A DNA stretch of 64,000 nucleotides from Nocardioides nematodiphilus (lineage in GTDB: Bacteria > Actinomycetota > Actinomycetes > Propionibacteriales > Nocardioidaceae): NCBI RefSeq assembly GCF_020216525.1, contig NZ_JAIWOY010000011.1, positions 52,137-116,136 on the forward strand, written 5' to 3'. The notes under the pieces are model-generated. The model was not told the origin of the DNA. It ran no database searches and worked only from the letters and a program-made list of their open reading frames with translations. Position numbers and translations under genes: made by a program. The first letter of the stretch is position 1; each line of letters begins with the position of its first letter. This document shows positions 46,875 to 54,633 of the stretch, piece after piece.

Positions 46875-47470
46875 CAGGGGTCCTTCCTTTCAGTGGTGGT
46901 GGTGACTTCCGCACCCGCAAGACCTTGCTTGGTGGGATTGCGCTCGGCGTCGATGAGCCCGGAGAGCCATCGGACCTCGCGTTCGACCGACTCGACACCG
47001 TGGCGCTGAAGCTCCCCGGCGTACTGGTCGACCTCCTTCTGGGTCAGCGAGAGCTCCCGCTGGATCCGGTCGAGTCGCTCCTGGAGGCGGCTGCGGCGTC
47101 CCTCGAGGACGCGCAGTCGGATCTCCATGTCGGTGCGACCGAAGAAGGCGAAGCGGATGTCGAAGTTGTCGTCCTCCCACGCAGTGGGGCCGACCTCCGT
47201 CATGAGGTGCTCGAACTCGCGGTGACCGGCCTCGGTCACCTGGTAGACGATGCGCGGGCGGCGCGTCACCGGGGTGAGGGCGGTCGCCGTCTCCTCGATG
47301 AGGTGCGCCTTGAGCATCTTCTTGAGCGTGGGGTAGAGCGAGCCGTACGACAGCACACGACCCCAGCCGAGCATCAGATTGAGCCGCTTGCGCAGCTCGT
47401 ACCCGTGCATGGGGCCCTCGTGCAGCAGTCCGAGGACTGCCAGCTCGATGGTCTCGGCGCGACGGGTCAT
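46874..47470 (-). CDS. PadR-family transcriptional regulator
   Basis: The 198-residue protein has the N-terminal PadR winged helix ([20 protein letters not shown], then [19 protein letters not shown] and a [14 protein letters not shown] wing) and a C-terminal helical dimerisation domain (about residues 110-175) with many Arg/Glu, as in the two-domain PadR-s2 type. The ATG at 47470 is chosen over two further upstream codons because the domain starts there. It is translationally coupled to ino1 by a 1-bp overlap, so it probably controls inositol synthesis (inference). Confidence 0.9.
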   Translation of the reverse strand: MTRRAETIELAVLGLLHEGPMHGYELRKRLNLMLGWGRVLSYGSLYPTLKKMLKAHLIEETATALTPVTRRPRIVYQVTEAGHREFEHLMTEVGPTAWEDDNFDIRFAFFGRTDMEIRLRVLEGRRSRLQERLDRIQRELSLTQKEVDQYAGELQRHGVESVEREVRWLSGLIDAERNPTKQGLAGAEVTTTTERKDP

Positions 47471-47476
47471 AAGACC

Positions 47477-47493
47477 TATCGTAGCGATATATC
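47477..47493. promoter_or_regulatory. Candidate PadR operator/promoter dyad
   Basis: The dyad tatcg-tag-cgata is immediately followed by an overlapping gatatatc palindrome, the most A+T-rich word in the padR-ponA gap. It is 7 bp upstream of the padR start. Dyad symmetry and position suggest an autoregulatory operator or the -10 region. Confidence 0.4.
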
Positions 47494-47649
47494 CGAGCGT
47501 TGCGAATCGTTGGTACATCGGAGTGTTGGATCGCGGCGTCACGCAGTCCGATCCGAGTCACGTACGAGGCTCGTGAATCTGTGATAGTGGGGGCCCTTGC
47601 GTACTCTCATCGGGACGCCTGACCCCCCAGATCCTGGAGACGTTGAATC

Positions 47650-49941
47650 GTGAGTGGTACCCGCGCCGCCCGGCCACAGCCGAAGAAGCCGGCGGCTCCG
47701 AAGAAGCCGCTGACCCGCAAGCAGAAGCTCCAGCGCGCCCTCAAGTGGTGCCTGCTCGTCGGTCTTGCCGGCATCGTCGTCGTCGCCGGCATCGCGGTGA
47801 TCGCCTACAACACGACGGACATCCCGGACCCGAACGCCGACTTCCAGACCCAGACGTCGTACATCTACTACGCCGACGGCAAGAACGAGATCGGCCAGTT
47901 CGCCGAGCAGAACCGCGACTCGATCTCGTACGACCAGATGCCGGAGACGATCAAGGCCGCTGTCGTCGCCGCCGAGGACCGCACGTTCTGGACCAACCAC
48001 GGCATCGACCCGAAGGGCATCCTGCGCGCGGCCTTCAGCAACGCGAAGGGCGGCTCGACCCAGGGCGCCTCCACCATCACGCAGCAGTACGTGAAGATCC
48101 TGTACCTGAACCAGGAGCGCACCTACTCCCGCAAGGCGAAGGAAGCGATCCTGTCGCTGAAGATCCAGCGCCAGATGAGCAAGCAGCAGATCCTCGAGGG
48201 CTACCTCAACACCATCTACTTCGGCCGGGGCGCGTACGGCATCCAGGCCGCGGCCAAGGCGTACTTCGGCGTGCCGGTCAGCAAGCTGGACCTGCGTCAG
48301 TCGGCGGTGCTGGCCTCGGTGCTGAACAACCCGAGCCAGCTCGACCCGGCCAACGGCAAGACCCACCGCGAGGCGCTCAAGGGCCGCTACGCGTACGTCC
48401 TGTCCGGCATGGCCAAGGCCGGGGACATCACCCCGGAGGAGGCGACCAAGGCCGCCGGTCACCTGCCGCCCTTCCCCAAGCAGCACGCCTCCAACACGTA
48501 CGGCGGCCAGCGCGGTCACGCGCTGTCGCTGATCAAGAACTCCCTGCTCAAGCTCGGCTTCACCGATGAGCAGATCCAGGGCGGCGGCCTGCGGGTCACC
48601 ACCACGCTGACCAAGAAGGCAATGGACGCGGCCGCCAACGGCGTGGCCGAGGCCAAGCCCGAGGGCTTCGGCGACAAGGAGCTGCACATCGGCGTCGCCA
48701 CCGTGCAGCCCGGCACCGGCGCCCTGCTCGGCTTCTACGGCGGCCAGGACTTCCTCCAGTCGCAGATCAACTGGGCGGCCTCGGGCGGCATGGCCGGCTC
48801 GACGATGAAGCCGATCACGCTGGCCACCGCGCTGGAGGCGGGCTACTCGCTGAAGTCGACGTTCGACGGCAACTCCCCGTACACGTTCACCGGCGGTCTG
48901 CAGGTGCACAACGAGGGTGAGCAGGCCGGCGAGGCCAACGGCCACTCCTACGGCGCGGCCGTCAACGCGGTCTACGCGCTGCAGGAGTCCATCAACACGG
49001 CGTTCGTCGACATGTCGGACTCGATCCCCAACGGGCCGAAGAAGATCTACGACAACGCGCTCAAGATGGGCCTGACGCCCAACGGCAAGCCGAACCCGGA
49101 CCACCCGGGCATCCCGTCGACGACGACGGACCTGCTGCCCGACGACTCGCTGATCACGCTCGGCAAGGCCCGGGTGAGCCCGATCAACATGGCCAACACG
49201 TACGCGACCATCGCCGCGGGCGGCAAGCGCGCCGACGTGCACGTGATCAACAAGGTGACCGACCAGAACGGCACCATCTTGTACAAGTACCAGAACGACA
49301 CCTCGCAGGCGATCCCCGCGGACGTCTCCGACGACGTCTCGTACGCGCTGCAGCAGGTGGTCAACGCCGGTACGGGCCGCGCCGCGCTCGCGCTCGGCCG
49401 CCCCGCCGCGGGCAAGACCGGCACCGCGACGTCGCCGAACTCCAACGGCGTCGGTACGCACGTGTCCTCGGCCTGGTTCGTGGGCTACACGCCGCAGGCG
49501 TCAACCGCCGTCATGTACATCCGCGGCAAGGGCAGCGAGGCGCTCGACGGCTGGTTGCCCTCCTACTTCGGCGCCGACTACCCGGCGCGGACCTGGCTCG
49601 CGGTGATGCAGGCCGACATGGAGGGCGTCCCGGTGGAGGACTTCCCGCCGCCGGCCAACGTGACCGGCACGCCGCCCTCGGAGGGTCACGCGCCGCTGCC
49701 GAGCATCGCGCCCAAGCCCCAGCCGTCGAAGGCGCCGAAGCCCACCAAGAAGCCCAAGCCGTCGCCGTCCGCGTCGTTCGCGCCGCCGCCGGTGCAGAGC
49801 TCGCAGCCGGCTCCGCCGCAGCCCACCGACGGGGGCGGCGGGCCGGGTAACGGCAACGGGAACGGCAACGGCGGATGTGGCGTGCTCGGCTGTGCCAGCC
49901 AGGAGCCGTCACCCGGCCAGACGGTGACCGCCAGCCCGTAG
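47650..49941 (+). CDS. ponA: Class A penicillin-binding protein (transglycosylase/transpeptidase)
   Basis: This is a bifunctional peptidoglycan synthase. The 763-residue protein has a basic cytoplasmic N-terminus, a membrane helix at about 33-53 and a GT51 transglycosylase domain with catalytic Glu in AAEDRTFWTNHG, plus GASTITQQYVK and GRGAYGIQAAAKAYFG. A transpeptidase domain follows with SxxK (GSTMKP), SxN (SINTAF) and KTGTAT. The C-terminal 120 residues are Pro/Lys/Ser rich and end with a Gly-Asn repeat and a CGVLGC pair, probably extracellular. The GTG start at 47650 is divergent from padR. Confidence 0.95.
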   Translation: MSGTRAARPQPKKPAAPKKPLTRKQKLQRALKWCLLVGLAGIVVVAGIAVIAYNTTDIPDPNADFQTQTSYIYYADGKNEIGQFAEQNRDSISYDQMPETIKAAVVAAEDRTFWTNHGIDPKGILRAAFSNAKGGSTQGASTITQQYVKILYLNQERTYSRKAKEAILSLKIQRQMSKQQILEGYLNTIYFGRGAYGIQAAAKAYFGVPVSKLDLRQSAVLASVLNNPSQLDPANGKTHREALKGRYAYVLSGMAKAGDITPEEATKAAGHLPPFPKQHASNTYGGQRGHALSLIKNSLLKLGFTDEQIQGGGLRVTTTLTKKAMDAAANGVAEAKPEGFGDKELHIGVATVQPGTGALLGFYGGQDFLQSQINWAASGGMAGSTMKPITLATALEAGYSLKSTFDGNSPYTFTGGLQVHNEGEQAGEANGHSYGAAVNAVYALQESINTAFVDMSDSIPNGPKKIYDNALKMGLTPNGKPNPDHPGIPSTTTDLLPDDSLITLGKARVSPINMANTYATIAAGGKRADVHVINKVTDQNGTILYKYQNDTSQAIPADVSDDVSYALQQVVNAGTGRAALALGRPAAGKTGTATSPNSNGVGTHVSSAWFVGYTPQASTAVMYIRGKGSEALDGWLPSYFGADYPARTWLAVMQADMEGVPVEDFPPPANVTGTPPSEGHAPLPSIAPKPQPSKAPKPTKKPKPSPSASFAPPPVQSSQPAPPQPTDGGGGPGNGNGNGNGGCGVLGCASQEPSPGQTVTASP

Positions 49942-50033
49942 CGGCACGGCGACCGGCTCCGGCCCTCGCGGGCCGGGCCTGATCCCGTCCCTCGCGCGCG
50001 CGGCCGTTCGCTTCGTCGCCTACTATCGCGGGC

Positions 50034-51485
50034 ATGCCTGGCGACGTCGACGCACCCGCGCACGAGGACCGCGTCGTCACGACGCTGAGCGAGAGCATCG
50101 GCGGCCCGATCGGCGACCACGCCGTTCGGCGCCGCCGGCTCGCGCCGGTCGGGTGGCTGCTGCTCCTGACGGCCTTCGTGATGGCGCTCGGCATGGTGCA
50201 GAAGTCCGACTGCTACCGGCAGACGTGGAGCAACGGCGACACCCGCTACACCCACATGTGCTACTCCGACCTGCCGTACCTCTACACGGGGCGTGGCCTG
50301 GCCGAGCTCGAGTGGCCCTACACCGACGACGCCACCACCCGGCAGCGCTACCAGGTGATGGAGTACCCCGTCGGCATCTCGTACTGGGCCTGGGGGACCG
50401 CCTGGGTCACGCATTGGCTCTCGGGCTCGCCCGATCTCGCCGACCGCGCGGCCACCAAGCCGGACGACCTGTGGGGCGTGCCGGGGATGCTCAAGGAGAT
50501 CCGGCTCTTCGTCGCGGTCAACGCGCTGGGCTTCGCCGCGATCGCACTGGTGGCGTGCTGGCTGATCGCCGGTGTCAACCGGCGCCGCCCGTGGGACGCG
50601 GCGGCCTTCGCGCTCTCGCCGGCGCTGCTGCTGACCGGCCTGATCAACTGGGACCTGCTCGCCGTCGGCTTCGTCGCCGGGGCGCTGTGGGCGTGGTCGC
50701 GCGGCAAGCCGGTGCTGACCGGCGTGATGATCGGGCTCGGCACGGCGACCAAGCTCTATCCGCTCTTCCTGCTCGGCGCGCTGCTGGTGATCTGCTGGCG
50801 CAAGCGCACGTGGTACGAGTTCGTGATGGCGACCGGCTCGGCGGTGATCGCCTGGGTGCTGTTCAACCTGCCCGCGATGCTCGGGGGTGGGGTCGCGCAG
50901 TGGAAGGTCTTCTGGAGCTTCAACAGCAGCCGGGGCGCCGACCTCGGCTCACTGTGGATGGTGCTCCAGAACGTGACCGGCCACACCTTCACCCCGCACG
51001 AGATCAACCTCTGGTCGTGGGTGCTGTTCGGCGCCTGGTGCGTCGGGGTGCTCGTGCTCGGGATGCTGGCGCCGCGGACGCCCCGCTTCGCGCAGCTCGG
51101 CTTCCTGATCGTGGCCGGCTTCCTCATCGTCAACAAGGTCTACTCGCCGCAGTATGTGCTGTGGCTGCTGCCGCTCGCCGTCCTGGCGCGGCCGCGGTGG
51201 CGTGACCAGCTCGTCTGGCAGGGGACGGAGGTCCTCTACTTCGCGTCGGTGTGGTGGTATCTCGGCGGGCAGCTCACCGCGGGCGACGGCACCAGCAACC
51301 CGTTCTACTGGCTCTCCATCGTGATCCGCGTGATCGGCCAGCTCTACCTGGCCGCGATGATCCTGGGCGACATGTTCGCCCCGCAGGACGACCCGGTGGC
51401 GCGCGCCGAGGACGAGGCCGAGCTCGAGGCTGCGTCGCGGGCCGACGCTGCGCGCCGGTCTCCCGCGCTCGCGGCCGGCACCTGA
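50034..51485 (+). CDS. GT87-type (DUF2029) polytopic glycosyltransferase
   Basis: The 483-residue protein has about ten membrane helices and an extracytoplasmic loop after the first (DCYRQTWSNGDTRYTHMCYS, then DLPYLYTGRGLAELEWPY). GT-C fold mannosyl/arabinosyltransferases of the GT87 family, which use polyprenyl-phosphate sugars, share this layout and the LTGLINWDLLAVGFVAGALW and LGTATKLYPLFLLGALLV segments. A role in envelope polysaccharide or lipoglycan assembly is inferred. It lies 92 bp after ponA, probably in the same direction of expression. Confidence 0.85.
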   Translation: MPGDVDAPAHEDRVVTTLSESIGGPIGDHAVRRRRLAPVGWLLLLTAFVMALGMVQKSDCYRQTWSNGDTRYTHMCYSDLPYLYTGRGLAELEWPYTDDATTRQRYQVMEYPVGISYWAWGTAWVTHWLSGSPDLADRAATKPDDLWGVPGMLKEIRLFVAVNALGFAAIALVACWLIAGVNRRRPWDAAAFALSPALLLTGLINWDLLAVGFVAGALWAWSRGKPVLTGVMIGLGTATKLYPLFLLGALLVICWRKRTWYEFVMATGSAVIAWVLFNLPAMLGGGVAQWKVFWSFNSSRGADLGSLWMVLQNVTGHTFTPHEINLWSWVLFGAWCVGVLVLGMLAPRTPRFAQLGFLIVAGFLIVNKVYSPQYVLWLLPLAVLARPRWRDQLVWQGTEVLYFASVWWYLGGQLTAGDGTSNPFYWLSIVIRVIGQLYLAAMILGDMFAPQDDPVARAEDEAELEAASRADAARRSPALAAGT

Positions 51486-51528
51486 GCCCGTTGCCCGCTC
51501 GCGCTCGCGACGGCTCTCGTCGGTCGCC

Positions 51529-52593
51529 TCAGTCGAGCGCGATCTCGTCGAACGTGGTGGTGGTGTAGCGGACCCGCACCTCCAGCTCGTCGCCCACCTC
51601 CGGCGCCGTCGCGCCGTGCGGCAGCAGCAGCATCGAGGCCTGCATGTGCGGCGGCTCGGCGAAGAAGAGCTGCATGCCGTCGAGCAGGTACGGGGAGCGG
51701 ACCACGCCGACCGCGTCGAGGCCGCCGCGGGCCGCCGCCGAGGCGCGCGCCCTCAGGCTGGACTCGCCGGTCGGTGCGCTGAGGCCGAGGCCGTGCGCGG
51801 TGCCGCCGCTGGCGACGACCAGGTGGCCGGGGCGCAGCGCGTGCCGGCCGCGGTAGCCGTACGTGTCGCCGCGATCGATCGCATGCACGTCCTGCACGGT
51901 CGAGGTGACCCTCAGGGCGCCGCGGTCGCCCAGCCACAGCGCCGTGCCGATGCGCGGACGGATCGTCAGGTCGGCGTACTCGCTGCGCAGGGTCGCCAGC
52001 TCGGTGGGAGTGAGGTGGCTGACCCAGACGGTGGCGCCGTCGGCCGCGCCCGCGCCGATGATGTCGGTCATCAGACGGCGGGCCTCGGCGAGGTTGGCGC
52101 CGTGCTCGCCCATCGGCAGGTGGATCGAGAAGCCCTCGAGGCGGGCGCGGTTGCGGGCCAGGCCGGCCAGCGCCCACAGCTCCTCGGCGGACAGGCCGTG
52201 GCGGCGCATGCTCGTCATCCGCTCCAGCACGACGCGGGCGCCGGGCTGGCGGGCGAGCAGCTCGCCGAGGTCGCTGGGCCGCGAGACGGTGTGGATGACC
52301 CGGTCGGCCAGATCGGTCGGCAGGTCGGGCTCGCTGCGCCCGACCGCAGGGGGACGCCACGGCGTCAGGACGATCATGTCGCCGCGGTAACGGCTGGCGA
52401 TCTCCGGCACCTCGGCGTAGGTGCCGACCGCGACCACGTCGCTGCCCAGCCAGTCGGCGCGGCGCGCGAGGCGGGCGATGCCCAGGCCGTACCCGTTGCC
52501 CTTGGCGACCGGAACCAGGCCGGGGATCTCGTCGACGACCGAGCGCAGGTGGGCGCGCCAGCGGTCGCCGTCGACGGTCAGCTTGAGGGTCAT
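51529..52593 (-). CDS. Alanine racemase-like PLP enzyme
   Basis: The 354-residue protein resembles the N-terminal PLP barrel and C-terminal beta domain of alanine racemase. The PLP lysine is Lys31 in VPVAKGNGYGLG, where true alanine racemases have VKANAYGHG-type sequence. VVLERMTSMRRHGLS, HTVSRPSD and a C-terminal RTGTALW-like RIGTALWLGD are also seen. The canonical signature is altered and the usual catalytic tyrosine context is not recognised, so the activity could differ (lysine/ornithine racemase, decarboxylase or non-catalytic). It overlaps the FemX-like gene by 4 bp, suggesting a role in peptidoglycan precursor metabolism. Confidence 0.75.
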   Translation of the reverse strand: MTLKLTVDGDRWRAHLRSVVDEIPGLVPVAKGNGYGLGIARLARRADWLGSDVVAVGTYAEVPEIASRYRGDMIVLTPWRPPAVGRSEPDLPTDLADRVIHTVSRPSDLGELLARQPGARVVLERMTSMRRHGLSAEELWALAGLARNRARLEGFSIHLPMGEHGANLAEARRLMTDIIGAGAADGATVWVSHLTPTELATLRSEYADLTIRPRIGTALWLGDRGALRVTSTVQDVHAIDRGDTYGYRGRHALRPGHLVVASGGTAHGLGLSAPTGESSLRARASAAARGGLDAVGVVRSPYLLDGMQLFFAEPPHMQASMLLLPHGATAPEVGDELEVRVRYTTTTFDEIALD

Positions 52594-53765
52594 CGTGCGC
52601 GCCTCGTCATGTAGAGGTCGAAGGCCTTGTAGATCGCCGGGCGCAGCGGCAGGTCCCACTCGCCGACGTACTCGACGGCCTGGCCGCCGGTGCCGACCTT
52701 GAACTGGATGAGGCCCACGTGGGAGTCCTCGGCGTCGAGGGTGGGGGTGATGCCGCGCAGGTCGTAGACATGGCAGCCGGCCGCGAGCGAGGAGCGGATC
52801 ATCGCCCACTGGAGTGCGTTGGAGCCGCGGACGTCGCGCTTCTCGGTGGAGGAGGCGCCGTAGGAGTACCAGGCGTGGCCCCCGACGCGCACCAGGATCG
52901 TGGCGGCGACCAGGTCGCCCTCGTGCCGGGCGAGGAAGAGCGAGATGCGGTCCGGCTCCTCGGCGCTCATCGCGGCGAACATGGTGCGGAAGTACGACAG
53001 CGGGCGCGGAGTGAAGTGATCGCGCTCGGCGGTGTGGACGTACAGGTCGTGGAACGCCGCGAGGTGCTCCTGGAAGGCGGCGTCGCTGCCCGCCGAGGCG
53101 GGGGTCACGACGGTGACCTCGACGCCCTCCTTGTCCGCCTTCTTGATGTTGCGGCGCCAGAGCTGGTTCATGCCCTTGAGGACGTCGTCCTCCGTACGGG
53201 CGTTGCCGTCCGCGTCCGTGAGCGGGATCTCGAAGGTGTACTGAGGCTGGCCCGCGCCGAAGCCGTCCTCTGGGGACTGGAGCCGCCAGCCGGCGCTGCG
53301 CAGCTGGGAGACGACCCGGGCGCCGATGTCGCTGCGCTGGGTCGGCGGGATCTGGCCGAGCCGCTGGACGGCCTCGTCGGCGATGCCCTGCTTCACCTGG
53401 TCGGCCGACCAGGTCGCCGTCGGCACCGGCGGACCCATCCGGACCCCGAAGGCGCCGTTCTTCTTCAGGTGCGCCGTGAGCGGGTCGATCCACTCGCTGA
53501 GCGGGCGTCCCCAGTCCAGGGTCGGGCCCTCGGGCAGGTAGGCGAGGGTGTACTTCCTCAGCTTCGGGACCGGCCGGTGCAGGACCAGGGTCGCGCCGAT
53601 CAGGGTCTGTGCCCCGTTGGCCTCCTCGAAGAGGCCGAGCGACTCCGCGCGCCACTCCGTCTTCACCCGCGCCCACGCGGGCGTCTGCAGGAAGCTCGCT
53701 GAGGGGCGACTCCGGATGAAGGCGAGGTGTTCCTCGCTGGACAGGACCCGGACGCTGACACTCAC
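52590..53765 (-). CDS. FemX/FemAB-type peptidoglycan aminoacyltransferase
   Basis: FemX-type transferases add the first amino acid of the interpeptide bridge to lipid II using aminoacyl-tRNA. The 391-residue protein has the twin GNAT-like domains: QTPAWARVKTEWRAE and LVLHRPVPKLRKYTLAYLPE in the first, and MNQLWRRNIKKADKEGVEVT, the helical arm TAERDHFTPRPLSYF, HAWYSYGASSTEKRDVRGSN and ALQWAMIRSS with YDLRGITP in the second. The C-terminal GLIQFKVGTGGQAVEYVGEW is family-typical. It is likely to attach Gly or another residue to the cross-bridge. The GTG at 53765 is favoured because it gives the shortest normal N-terminus. Confidence 0.9.
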   Translation of the reverse strand: MSVSVRVLSSEEHLAFIRSRPSASFLQTPAWARVKTEWRAESLGLFEEANGAQTLIGATLVLHRPVPKLRKYTLAYLPEGPTLDWGRPLSEWIDPLTAHLKKNGAFGVRMGPPVPTATWSADQVKQGIADEAVQRLGQIPPTQRSDIGARVVSQLRSAGWRLQSPEDGFGAGQPQYTFEIPLTDADGNARTEDDVLKGMNQLWRRNIKKADKEGVEVTVVTPASAGSDAAFQEHLAAFHDLYVHTAERDHFTPRPLSYFRTMFAAMSAEEPDRISLFLARHEGDLVAATILVRVGGHAWYSYGASSTEKRDVRGSNALQWAMIRSSLAAGCHVYDLRGITPTLDAEDSHVGLIQFKVGTGGQAVEYVGEWDLPLRPAIYKAFDLYMTRRAR

Positions 53766-53817
53766 CTGCGGAAGGTTACCGGTGCCGCGGACGTCGGACG
53801 TTCCCCGTACGTCGCGA

Positions 53818-54606
53818 TCAGAGTCGGTCGCGGAGCCAGGCGAAGTCGGCCTGGTGCTGCTCGGCGCCGCCGGGGGTCTCGCAGACCACGGGGGCGTCGG
53901 CGTCGCGGATGACCTGGGCGAGGAGGTCGGGATCGATCCGGCCGGCGCCGAGGCTGGCGTGGCGGTCGGCGCCGGAGTCGAACTCGTCGCGGCTGTCGTT
54001 GCAGTGCACCAGGTCGATCCGGCCGGTGATCTTGAGGACGTCGGCGACCACGGTCTCCAGTGCGTTGCCGCCGGCGTGGGCGTGGCAGGTGTCGAGGCAG
54101 AAGCCGACCATGTCGGCCTGCTCCGCACCGGAGATGGCGTCCCAGACGCGGCCGATCCGGTCGAGGTAGCGCGTCATCGCGTTGTCGCCGCCGGCGGTGT
54201 TCTCGATCAGCACGGGGATCTTGAGGTCGGTGGCCTCGATCGCCTTGCGCCAGTTGTCGAAGCCCTTCTCGGGATCGTCCGCCTTGTTGACGTGGCCGCC
54301 GTGCACGATCAGCCCCTTCGCGCCGATCTCCGCGGCGGCGTCGACGTGCTGCTGGAGCAGCTTGCGGCTGGGGATCCGGATCCGGTTGTTCGTGGTCGCC
54401 ACGTTCACGATGTACGGGGCGTGCACGTACAGGTCGATCCCGGCCGCCTCAGCGTCCGCCCTGAGGCCCGACGCGCCGCCCGCGTACGCGATCTCGGGGC
54501 CCTTGTAGTCCTGCGGGTCGCCGAGGAAGAACTGCACGAGCGAGGCGCCGCGCGCCTTCGCCTCGGCGATGGGGTCGGTCTGGTCGACGTGCGCACCGAT
54601 GAGCAT
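53818..54606 (-). CDS. nfo: Endonuclease IV (AP endonuclease)
   Basis: Endonuclease IV cleaves at abasic sites and removes 3' blocking groups in base excision repair. The 262-residue TIM-barrel protein starts MLIGAHVDQTDP and has the zinc ligands in YVHAPYIVN, LIVHGGHVN, IPVLIENTAGGD and FCLDTCHAHAGG, with LVHCNDSRDEFDSGADRH before the C-terminal CETPGG. All the expected metal-binding His/Glu/Asp segments are visible. It lies between femX-like and kinase-fusion genes on the same strand, without overlap. Confidence 0.93.
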   Translation of the reverse strand: MLIGAHVDQTDPIAEAKARGASLVQFFLGDPQDYKGPEIAYAGGASGLRADAEAAGIDLYVHAPYIVNVATTNNRIRIPSRKLLQQHVDAAAEIGAKGLIVHGGHVNKADDPEKGFDNWRKAIEATDLKIPVLIENTAGGDNAMTRYLDRIGRVWDAISGAEQADMVGFCLDTCHAHAGGNALETVVADVLKITGRIDLVHCNDSRDEFDSGADRHASLGAGRIDPDLLAQVIRDADAPVVCETPGGAEQHQADFAWLRDRL

Positions 54607-54633
54607 GCGGCCAGCCTAGTTGCGGGTCGGAGC

